Part shown: piece by piece, positions 8,961 to 16,793 of the stretch
How positions within the stretch are numbered: the stretch's first letter is position 1
How the letters are laid out: the number at the start of each line of letters is the position of its first letter
Origin: Geosiphon pyriformis
Lineage: Eukaryota; Glomeromycota; Glomeromycetes; Archaeosporales; Geosiphonaceae
Reading direction: 5' to 3'
NCBI GenBank assembly: GCA_016748015.1
Contig: JAAOMT010000238.1
Location: 1 to 16,793 of the forward strand
DNA length: 16,793 bases
Notes under the pieces: generated by a model
What the model saw: the letters and a program-made list of their open reading frames with translations, nothing else
Databases searched by the model: none
Told to the model about the DNA's origin: nothing
Program-made: the position numbers and the translations under genes

Positions 8961-9117
8961 AATTGGAAGATGTTTCAATGTTAGAAAAAATTGAGTTTAA
9001 GAGGTTTAGTATTGTTATAGTTTAGAAAAGTTTTGTGTATATGAATAATTTTTCAATAGAATTTATTAAAAATGTTGCTAATTTGGACTGTTCTAATTTT
9101 TTTTACTTAAATGAGTT

Positions 9118-10010
9118 TTGAATGTTCATAAGCACTTGCATAAAGTAAAAATTAGAGCAATTAATATTTATACTAATGGCTTTTTGATGGATTTAGGTAT
9201 GGCAAAAATAGCTAATAGGATTGTAGCTTATTTTTTTGATATTAATATAGATATAAGTATTAAAATACATAAATTGTTGTCTTCAATATTATCAAAATTA
9301 CAAGCAATTGTTTTGGCTTTAGAATATATTCTATTATCTTGCTTAGTAGTTTTACATACAGATAGCCAAATGGCTTTGAATACATGTTTATTAGAAAACA
9401 AGTTTTGTCAGTCTAACTTTCAGAACAAATGTTGAATAAAAAGATATTATGTTGCTAATTTGATAAGATCAAAAAATATTTCTGTAATATAAATAAAAAT
9501 AAAAAGCTATTTAAAAAACTTTGATAATAATTAGACAGATGTTTTTGCTTATGTTATAGTACAATTATGTTTGGTTTTTTTTGTTGAAATTTGTAATAAA
9601 ATTTTTATGGTAAACAATCATGTAGTTTTAGGCAATATTTACTATTTTGTTCAAGATATTTATTAGACTATTTGCCAAGCTCTATAAGAAATAGATTCTG
9701 ATACAGATGTTTTAGACAATTTATTTATCTAAAGCATAAATTAAGATTGTATTGTTTCAGTTTAGCATCCAAATTTTTACATATTGACCAGTTTTACTAA
9801 TAAAAAGTTAGCTACTCTGTGTATGTATTTAATGAAAGCCATTCACAAAAAGTTGCCAGTTACTGTTTATAAGAGACTGTATAACAAAAATTATTCAAAT
9901 GTTTTATACTTAATATATAGTAATGTCAAGTTGTCTAATTATGTTTTTACTTGCTTTAAGAATGCCTCTGTGTGCTCTAATATTCTTTTTGATTATGCTG
10001 AACTGTGAAA
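9118..10010 (+). other. Copy 2 RNase H domain and C-terminal Cys/His motif (degenerate)
   Basis: RNase H begins with IYTNGF (9169-9183), first catalytic Asp now Asn. LSKLQAIVLALE (near 9289) has the catalytic Glu as Lys, and LHTDSQMALNTC (near 9349) keeps the third acidic residue. The Trp of the following CWIERRH box is TGA at 9433 (CWIERRH is intact in copy 1). Further stops include TAA 9490 and TAG about 9532. Downstream, RLYNKNY...YLIY...NYVFTC (9907-9954) is the counterpart of the copy 1 CLQC...NY..C motif, with two Cys turned to Tyr and probably the His as well. Confidence 0.75.
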
Positions 10011-10453
10011 GTTTTTAGTAAAAAATTGTTTTCTATCATTATTCTCAGTTTTATATACTTTTTTTTTAAAATGCTTTAAATATTAGTATTTATATGGTTT
10101 TGTATAAGAGCTTTGTTTTTAAGAAATAATTTAATAAGGCAGTATCTAGGTTTGAAAATAAAAAGAAAGTAGTGTTAACAATGATTGATTTTGTTTGTTT
10201 TTTGGCTAATGAATATTACAATAGGTTGTAATTGTTGAGATTTAAATTTAGAGCAGACATAAAAAAGAGTAATTTGGTCTATAATACAAGTATAGTGTCT
10301 GATTTGTCACATGGTTTGTCCAGCTTTTTGTCTGAGAAGGTGGTTTATTTTCTTGATATTGTTAAGTTTTTTGCTGTCAGTTTTGGTTTGTACAGACTAT
10401 GTCTGTTTTTTTTTGGTTTAAACAATAGTCTGAATGTTTTTATAAGTGTATAG

Positions 10454-10586
10454 TATTGTTTTAATTGATCTAAGTAACTGGTCATATATAAAAAGAATAT
10501 AAGCCATGTTTAATTTGATTTACTTGCTTTGTTTCTGTGTACTAGATAATAATTAAACTGTACTTGTAAAATGAATTAAAAAAAAA
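10454..10586 (+). other. Copy 2 3' UTR and poly(A) end
   Basis: The first 34 bases after and including the stop align with the relic at 3683, and the terminal tactagataataattaaac, then tgtacttg, aligns with copy 1. An A9 run at 10578-10586 closes the element. Shared ends across three units support one retrotransposition machinery. Confidence 0.75.
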
Positions 10587-10975
10587 TTAATATACATAAT
10601 TAATCTCAAAATTATAACTGTTTAATTTTTCTAAAGAATTTAAAACTTAAATATATAAATATGTTTAAAATAAAAAAAATAAATAAATATTTAAAATAAA
10701 ATAAAAACAAATATTTTTTTAATTTATATAGCTTAATATAAATTTAAATTACTAATTATTTATAAAAAATATGTAAGTAATATTTTTGTTGCATATTTTA
10801 AATTTAATTAAATTATATTTTATTAATACTTAAAAATAATATTATTAAATTTGTTTTATTACAAATTAAAATATATAAACTTTTATTTAATAAGTTAAAA
10901 TTAATATAAAATTATATATATATATACAAAATAATAATAAAAATATATTTTAATTTTTTTTTTATTGATTTTTTG
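10587..10975. other. AT-rich spacer between copies 2 and 3, no gene
   Basis: About 390 bases of A/T-dominated low-complexity sequence, including a (ta)n stretch near 10913-10925 and long A and T runs near both ends. No element protein frame, telomeric hexamer or tRNA-like fold is visible. It could contain the copy 3 5' UTR and promoter, but nothing specific can be assigned. Confidence 0.75.
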
Positions 10976-11076
10976 GTCACAACAAGAGCTTAAAATAGTT
11001 GAAAAAATACATTTTTTGTCTTTTTTTTTCTTTTGTTTTTGTAGTTATTTCTTTTAATATATCTTTATTTATTGCT

Positions 11077-13029
11077 ATGAATTTAGTAGGCTTGTTTGTT
11101 GATGGTTCTGGTTTTGTATTGGCTGAATTAGAAATCCAGTCTAACAATAAAAAAAAGCCTGTGTAAAGAGTATCTATTTTTGTGGTTTTTTTTACAAAAA
11201 AACAAAGATATTTAATGTTGCTAATAATGTGGTAAATTCATTAACTGGGTCTTTTTTTGTTAACATTTTACAAACTAATAATGTTGAACACAAAAAATCT
11301 TAGAGCAGTGAAGTGAATAACAAATTATCTAGTATTAGTGATATATCTGATGTCAAAAACATAAAGAATATAATTGCCAAAGAGACAAATTATGTGGATT
11401 TAAATGTCTCTGAAATTGATGATATGTTAAATAATATAACTTCAAAGAAAACACAAACAAAAACTTATGTATTAGAACAACTATTGAAGTTACTGGTTTT
11501 TCATAATTTGAGTGAGAATGAAACCAATTTGATGCTCCTAACACTTAAGTTTGCTGGCTCCAAGAAATTACTATTAATTGAGTTGCAAAACAAAGAATTT
11601 AGGAAATTTGGTTCGAAAAAATCATTTACATTAAATATTAATCTTTTAGCTGTTCCTAACAAGTCTTTTAGCAATAAATTAATAGCTTTGAAAAAAAAAT
11701 TTTATTGTGTAAATGGTTTTAAGAGGGCATCTACTTCCTCAAAATTTCTTGAATTAATTAGATTTTTTTTTACTTTGGAGTCAAGTTTGCAAAAGACTAG
11801 AAATTTGGCTATTAATGCAAAAATCTTGGTTAATAACAATATTAGAAAACCAAACAGTTGCTTAGATTGGGTAGCAATCATCAAAAAAATTTCAGTAGAT
11901 TTTTTCAAATTGGCAATTAAGTCAGTATTCTCCAAATTTGATAAGATAATTTCAATTAAATTGCAATTGATTGGTTTATGACAAAAAGTTTTGGTAAAAT
12001 TTGAATTATCAGATATTGTTAATTTAGTTGCTTCTAAATAGTTAGTTTTTGTGAAAAAAATTCTGTGTGTATAATTTTGGCTATCAATAATAAAAAATTA
12101 TGGATATCTAAAGATCAACATTAAACTTTATTGTATACTTTGTCTATTAGAACTACTGTTCATAATCTCTCTGATTTAGTAGAATCTTATAGTAAGAAAA
12201 CTTGTTTTATTGGCCACAATCTGAATTTGTATGTGCATAATAGATGTACAATAGTTTGTTTTTCTGATGAAGCATCTAAAATGATTGCTATTAATTCTGT
12301 TTTTATTTTTAAGAGTGTGAATCTGCATTGAGCTGGTCTTTTTTTGGCTTGTTGTACTTAATATAAACAATTTGGTCATGTTTTTGGTGTGTATTTAGTG
12401 GGTGAAAATCTTGGTGCCTGTGGTAAGCAGAATGTAACTTTTTAGAATTTGGTCTATTTAGCCAACATATATAAGAAGAAACAGGTACTAATTGCTTATC
12501 TAGTCTCTTTTGATGACAAATTTTGGGCTTAGGTGGTTTTGTCTGCTGCCTTTTCTGGAGTGGTTTGGTATTAGATTCTGGCTTTGGTTTTCGTTCTTTT
12601 AAGGGTTTACATATTAAGAAAAATTTGTTAATTGCTTATGGTAATTCATCTATTGTTGGTTATTTTACTTTTTTGGAGTATTTCTTAGAGCTCTTAGCTA
12701 ATCAAATATCAAATATTGTGTATAAACTGAATGGTATAAAACTGGTGCCTGTTTTTTGTGTTGTGTTTTCAATTGTTTTTGTCTTATTATTGTTACTGTT
12801 AGATTTGAATATAGTTTTAGATAACTTATGGTTGTCTCTCTTCCTTTCAGCCTTGGCTGTAAAAGACGAGATTATGGACTTGAATTTAAGCAATTTAAAG
12901 ATTTTTACTGCTAAAATTGGTGGTCTGAAATCAAAAATGGTGGTTTTCAATGCTTCTGTGAGATCTATTTTGGAAAAGCTGAATTTGTTGTATGTAAATT
13001 TGGGCTCTTTAGCACATTTTTTTTCTTAA
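11077..13029 (+). pseudogene. Copy 3 ORF1: RRM/zinc-knuckle RNA-binding protein, dead
   Basis: The candidate start ATG 11077 opens 29 codons (DGSGFVLAELEIQSNNKKK) to TAA 11164; a second segment is open from 11313 to 11981. A conserved patch (SFTLNINLLAVPNKS; RASTSSKFLELIR) precedes an RRM-like segment, VAIIKK...VFSKFDKIISIKLQLIGL, near 11868-11978, followed by TGA at 11979 for Trp. A second RRM-like segment (YTLSIRTTVHNL...TIVCFSDEASK) spans 12129-12330. The zinc knuckle at 12353-12394 keeps CX2CX4HX4C spacing: Cys, Tyr (from Cys), His, Tyr (from Cys), with a stop in the first gap. SFDDKFWA follows, then two coiled-coil segments (LEYFLELLANQISNIVYKL; GGLKSKMVVFNASVRSILEKL-type, starting near 12676 and 12920). 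The stop is TAA 13027-13029. RNA chaperone/particle role inferred from family. Confidence 0.8.
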
Positions 13030-13043
13030 TAACTGATCTGGTT

Positions 13044-13760
13044 TAGAAATTTACTATGTATAATGTTTGTAGTATTAATGTTTCTGTAAAACAGAAAGAC
13101 ATTGTCTAATAGCATAAGGAATCAAGTAATATGATTTCTTTTGTTATTGAAATGAAGTTGAGATTTAACATTAAGCTATAAATTATGAATAGATTTGATG
13201 AGATTCAAATTTTTACTTTGGGTTTAGATGTAAATTTTTTTGGTACTAGAGTTGCCATTATTATAAACAATTCTTTGGCTCATTATGTTTTAAAAGTAAA
13301 TAAAATTCCAGGTCAGTTGATTTCCATATGTTTTCTGTTCAAAAACAAGCTTTTGGTTACAATCTTGGGTCTGTATGCTAGTGTATTTATAGGTATATAT
13401 TTTAGCCAAGCTTCTGTTATTAACTTAATAATTTCTGAAGCAGTCAATTCTAGCTCTTTTACAGTTTTGAATGGTAACTTTAATGAGAATAGATCCAAAA
13501 AAAGTGTGAATTTTAGATTCTACTTGGATTTAGATCTAGTTAATATCTTTGATAATCATCTGTTAATTAAAGCTTTTACTTGAAGCAATTCTAGAAATGT
13601 TGAAAAAGTGTTGAATTCTATCTTCATGAATGAAAATCTGGCATCTGCAATTACATACTATAAAAGTGATTATGCATTAGAGTTTTTTGATATGAATCAT
13701 AAGGTAGTTTCAGTTATGATTGGTTTGAGTGGACTCCTAAACAATTGTCTTGCTAGCATT
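13044..13760 (+). other. Copy 3 APE-type endonuclease domain (degenerate)
   Basis: Conserved anchors: MYNVCSIN (Asn at 13062), FVIEMKLR with catalytic Glu kept at 13149, FDEIQIFTLGLD, VTILGLYASV near 13353, LNGNFNEN where the catalytic Asp is Asn (13476), and DMNHK at 13689-13703 with Asp to Asn at 13695 but the catalytic His kept. The domain is less damaged than in copy 2, which lost the Glu and His but kept the GDFN-type Asp. Together the two copies identify all expected active-site positions of the apurinic-endonuclease-like fold. Confidence 0.78.
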
Positions 13761-14329
13761 TGTAAACTGGCAAATTAGAACCAGAAAATTTCAAATTGAG
13801 GAATATGAATAAAATCCAATGGTTATGTTTTAAAAAGCAATCTTCTACTAAGTTGTTAATAACATCAAACATGTTTGGAAATACATATAACACTGATAAC
13901 TTAGATACAATATAAATAGTACTGAAAGATGCCATAATACACACTGCTAATATGGTGTTTTTTAAACATTCATATAGTGAATATAATTGTTTGAAAAATA
14001 AACAATTTTTAAGATTCTTCAAATTAGAGCTGTTTTTTATTAAAATTGTGAAAATTTGGAATTCTGAGAATCTTTTGAATTTTGACTGTCTTGTTGGAGT
14101 TTGGCTAACTATTAATAAAGTTGAGATGTCTAAGGTTGCTAACATGGTTTTGGATGGTATTAATTTAATAGATTTGGTCAAACATCTGTTAATAATAAGA
14201 AAAAGTTATTAGAAATCAAAATATTATAAGTCTAAGACATCTGAAAATGCTGCTATTAGGAAGACAATTAACTATTAAATGAAAAATTTCTGTTTTAACA
14301 AGGGACAGATAATTAAAAGCATTTTAGAA

Positions 14330-15900
14330 TATCCATACTGCAAAGTTGTTTTGGATCACTTGGTGATGAGAAATAAATTGATGATTGAGCCTAATGAAAT
14401 AAAGCTTAAGATAGATAAAATTATGGAAGAATGAACAAAAAAAAGGTTAGTGCTTCTGAAGATGTCTAATTTGTGGTCTTACTAATATATGTCTTTGGAT
14501 TATGTTGATAATAATGTCTTTTTTGGTGTAATAAAAGAGATTGATATAAAGAAATTGTTTTTAGTTGTTAATAATTTGCTGAATAATAAGACTGCCAGGT
14601 TGTCAGAAATATCTAATGAACTTTGGAAATATTGTGGTAAAAAGATGTTGATTTGTCTTTTAAAACTGTTGAATTTGTGTTTAATTTCAGATGCAGTTCT
14701 AATTCCTTAGAAGAGATTATGGATTTCAATAATTCCAAAACCTTATAAATAAAATAATGTTTTAAAAAATACTAAGCTTATTGCACTGATTAAAATGGTC
14801 TGGAAAATTTTGTCTAAGATCTTTTTTGATCAAATTTTAGCAACATATAACAGATTTAATGTTCTTTGCAATGATAGCTTTTCAGTGTTAAAGAGTACTT
14901 TAACTCAGTCTTTTATCTTTGCTATTGAGTTAGTTGTCAAAAATGCTCTGAAAAAGAATAGAGAACTTTGGTTGGTTTTGTAAAATATGCACAAAGCTTA
15001 TAATTTAATAGGCTAGCATTATTTGAAAACCAGTTTGCTTCACATTAAAATGTGCAGTTGGTTTATCAATTTTTTTAGCAGTATTTATAATAATCGGATC
15101 AACAAAGTAATGACAGATTTTAAACTTTCATATGGTTATAGGATACATGATGGTTTAAATTAAAATGAGATTTTCTCTTCTTTTTTTTGAAAAATTTTTT
15201 ATAATCCTCTTTTGTGTAAAGTAAAGAGACATAAACACTTGTGTGAATACTATATTGATACTAAATTTGTGATAAAGACTAGCAAAGTTGAGACTGTTAG
15301 TAAGAGAACTTTTTTTTTAGCAACTAGTGTCTTTGTTAATGACACAATCTAGGTTGAAAGTTGTCAAGCTTCAATACAATATATTTTAAATATTGTCAAT
15401 AAGTTTTTTGATGTTAATAATATTTTAATTAACAATGATAAAACAGTAGCTATTTTTATTAATTAAGGTATCAAGTTTGTTTCACTGTTAATTAATAGTT
15501 TATTTATCTTGATTGCAAAAAAGAGTGAGTTACACAGATACTTGGACATTTTTTTATTCACTAAAAATCTCTTTAAGCCTAGTCTGGTTTAAGTTTATAT
15601 GAATATTAAGTTCTTTTCAAATATGGTGTTAAGAAAAACTATTATGGATAAACAGTTTTCTTATTTGGTTTCAGCTATTCTATAGCTCATAGTTAGCTAT
15701 TGTACACAGTTCAGTTTTGTTTTAGCTGATATATATCACAAATAAGATATAATAGTTAAGAAGTGTCTTAAGACCAAAGCTGGTTTGCCATATAACTTTC
15801 CCAATAAAACTTTACATTATCTATTTTTGTATGGTTTGAAATCTTTTAAGCAAGTGCAATTTGAAGGAAAGTTAGCTTTAATGGTTTTTTTTTCAATATC
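14330..15900 (+). other. Copy 3 reverse transcriptase domain (degenerate)
   Basis: Anchors in order: KVVLDHLVMRNKLMIEP near 14343; NNKTARLSEISNELWKYC near 14582; IIPKPYK near 14730; FNVLCNDSFSVLKSTLTQS near 14857; NRELWLVL at 14956-14980. Motif A is interrupted: the Gln is TAA (14981) and the catalytic Asp is Asn (14984), leaving NMHKAYN. Motif B is LN*NEIFSSFF*KIFYNPLL near 15155-15215. Motif C is FVND at 15332-15343, first catalytic Asp changed to Asn and second kept. Motif D INNDKTVAIFIN follows, then HRYLDIFLF near 15533. With both motif A and motif C hit, the enzyme is inactive. Confidence 0.85.
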
Positions 15901-15965
15901 TACAGCATTTTAGGGCATTTTTTGAACATAGGTTTTTAGATCTGCAGATTTTGAGATAGTTCTTT

Positions 15966-16793
15966 TTGAATTTTTTACAGTTTCTTGTCAAGTTGTATGT
16001 TAGCCCAGTTAATAATTTCTTGGCCAGTATAATGAAATTTTTTTTGGAAAATGAGTTGTCTTTGATAAACAGCTTACTTAATGCTTTTTATAAGTCAAAT
16101 AGATTTTTGATGTTTGATATCTTAGAGCAACTTTTGTATTATAACTTTGTTCTTTTTTTGAAACAGTTTAGTATTGCATTTGGTAACAGACTTTTAGACA
16201 AAAAGAAAAATATAATGGACTGGAAAACATTTTGGTGGTAGAAAAAATTAGATCTTAGAGGCTCTGTGCTTTACTGATTTATGCTAACATCTAAGTTTAT
16301 GTGCAAAAATAGTGTTTCAAAGGCTGAGTCTACTGTTGTTTCTAGATTGTATATGCTAAATGTCTTAAATTCCAAAGAGTTCTATAATGTTCATGATTGT
16401 TTACTAAAAATTTGGTCTGATTGTATTAAAGTTTATACTAATAAGTCTTTAAAAAATGCTGGTTCTGCTGAAATAGTAAATGGGAGGACTGTTTATTTTT
16501 CAGCTACAGATGTAAGTATTAAAATTAAAGTGTATGGGCTTTTGTCTTCTATTTTAACTAAATTGCAAGCTGTTGTTTTGGCTTTAGAGTATGTTTCATT
16601 TTCATGTACTATAGTTTTGTATTTGGACAGCCAATCTGTAATTAACACTTATGTGTTTGAGATTTTGTTTGTGGTCTCTGACTTCTGCAATCAATGTTGA
16701 ATTGAAAAATTGCATGTAGTCAATTTTATTAGAAATAAAAATATTTTAGTTAAGTAAGTAAAAGTTAAAAGACATTTGGAGATTCTGGACAAT
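15966..16793 (+). other. Copy 3 linker and RNase H domain (degenerate, incomplete)
   Basis: The linker LYVSPVNNFLASIMKFFL...NSLLNAF (from about 15990) and the box DWKTFWW*KKLDLRG near 16218-16260 match copies 1 and 2. RNase H: VYTNKSLKNAGSAEI with the first Asp as Asn (16440), LTKLQAVVLALE with the Glu as Lys, and LYLDSQSVINTY with the third acidic residue kept. TGA at 16698 is at the Trp after NQC, and TAA near 16755 replaces Trp before VKVK. The window ends before the fourth catalytic position. Confidence 0.8.

Larger units (their letters stand above)
5815..10453 (+). pseudogene. Copy 2 ORF2: endonuclease - reverse transcriptase - RNase H polyprotein, dead
   Basis: The start is the ATG at 5815-5817, which shares its A with the ORF1 stop (TAATG). 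The reading is M-T-N-F-I-stop-K, and the stop at 5830 stands where copy 3 also has a stop (TAG at 13044), evidently a conserved Trp. About 1,546 codons lead to TAG at 10451, a normal size for an ORF2 polyprotein of this class. The order is APE endonuclease, a linker containing QANKDQ near 6550, reverse transcriptase, linker, RNase H and C-terminal Cys/His motif. Dozens of stops and a few frameshifts (one between about 8240 and 8275) break it. Only fragments up to about 109 codons stay open. It cannot give a functional protein. Confidence 0.8.
3824..10586 (+). mobile_element. Copy 2: near full-length, heavily decayed two-ORF non-LTR retrotransposon
   Basis: All domains of the element appear in order on the + strand: ORF1 (RRM-like, zinc knuckle, coiled coil), a TAATG junction, ORF2 (APE endonuclease, reverse transcriptase, RNase H, Cys/His motif), 3' UTR and an A9 run at 10578-10586. 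Its 5' edge is uncertain because the first 145 bases are low-complexity; the ORF1 frame is readable from 3969. Of the copies this is the most AT-rich and carries the most stops. Equivalent landmarks in copy 3 lie 7.2-7.3 kb downstream (RT motif C 8121 and 15338; RNase H first Asp 9175 and 16440). No target-site duplication is visible. Confidence 0.85.
10976..16793 (+). mobile_element. Copy 3: near full-length non-LTR retrotransposon, cut by the window end
   Basis: Same orientation and domain order as copy 2, running off the window inside RNase H. Its ORF1 is better preserved (about 222 codons open at 11313-11981) and clearly a different subfamily from copy 2 ORF1, whereas the ORF2 proteins align residue for residue. 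The 5' edge is only approximate: it lies in T-rich sequence after 10976 and before the candidate ORF1 ATG at 11077. ORF1 is interrupted between 11166 and 11313 by stops and at least one frameshift. Confidence 0.85.
13029..16793 (+). pseudogene. Copy 3 ORF2: endonuclease - reverse transcriptase - RNase H polyprotein, dead and truncated by window end
   Basis: The ORF2 frame begins at 13029-13031, the base shared with the ORF1 stop. Here the initiator reads ATA instead of the ATG kept in copy 2 (one G-to-A), giving the leader I-T-D-L-V followed by TAG 13044 at the Trp. The frame then runs through endonuclease, reverse transcriptase, linker and the start of RNase H, stopping at the window end in K-V-K-R-H-L-E-I-L-D-N, the counterpart of the VKGH box of copy 1. 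Many stops sit at Trp (TGA, TAG, TAA) or Gln (TAA, TAG) positions. Long stretches keep one frame without indels, so inactivation is mainly by point transition. Confidence 0.8.

Noticed and set aside
12770-12835. Transmembrane segment suggested by a Leu/Val-rich stretch in copy 3 ORF1
   Set aside because: The same region in copy 2 is similarly Leu/Phe-rich because Ser and Pro codons have decayed by C-to-T. It looks like a mutation artefact in a formerly Pro/Ser-rich linker.
11979-13583. Alternative genetic code with TGA read as Trp
   Set aside because: Many Trp positions are TGA, but others are TAG or TAA, Gln positions are also TAA/TAG, and catalytic residues are lost too. Pseudogene decay explains all of these.

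Overview
The window is the left end of a linear nuclear chromosome from an AT-rich eukaryote, most probably an arbuscular-mycorrhizal fungus (Glomeromycotina, Rhizophagus/Gigaspora type). The organism call rests on 25 perfect CCCTAA (TTAGGG) units at the tip. It also rests on my memory that the degenerate proteins inside resemble the very abundant two-ORF non-LTR 'reverse transcriptase' elements of these fungi. No database search was possible, so the organism call is moderate.

Layout. Bases 1-742 are telomere: perfect TTAGGG units, then TTAGGG mixed with ATAGGG variants, then a decayed tract, then a nearly pure ATAGGG block. The rest is a head-to-tail array of dead non-LTR retrotransposons, all with coding strand + (5' ends towards the chromosome tip, 3' poly(A) ends towards the interior). 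Copy 1 (749-2621) is 5'-truncated, starts directly against the telomere tract and keeps only the ORF2 C-terminal part with RNase H. An AT-rich spacer (2622-3298) follows. Next comes a short relic (3299-3823) with an unrecognised reading frame whose 3' tail is homologous to the tails of copies 1 and 2. Copy 2 (about 3824-10586) is near full length. A second AT-rich spacer is at 10587-10975. Copy 3 (about 10976-16793) runs off the window inside its RNase H domain.

Element architecture, read by comparing copies. ORF1 encodes a nucleic-acid-binding protein with two RRM-like segments, a CCHC zinc knuckle and a C-terminal coiled coil. ORF2 starts at a TAATG overlap with the ORF1 stop. It encodes an APE-type endonuclease, a reverse transcriptase, RNase H and a C-terminal Cys/His motif. 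All copies are inactivated by stops and a few frameshifts, mostly explained by G-to-A and C-to-T transitions. Catalytic Asp/Glu/His codons are hit in every copy where they can be seen.

There is no convincing host gene, tRNA, rRNA or CRISPR. The main interest is the arrangement: an array resembling Drosophila HeT-A or Bombyx SART/TRAS telomeric retroelements, under a telomerase-type cap, using a SART1-like TAATG stop-start junction.
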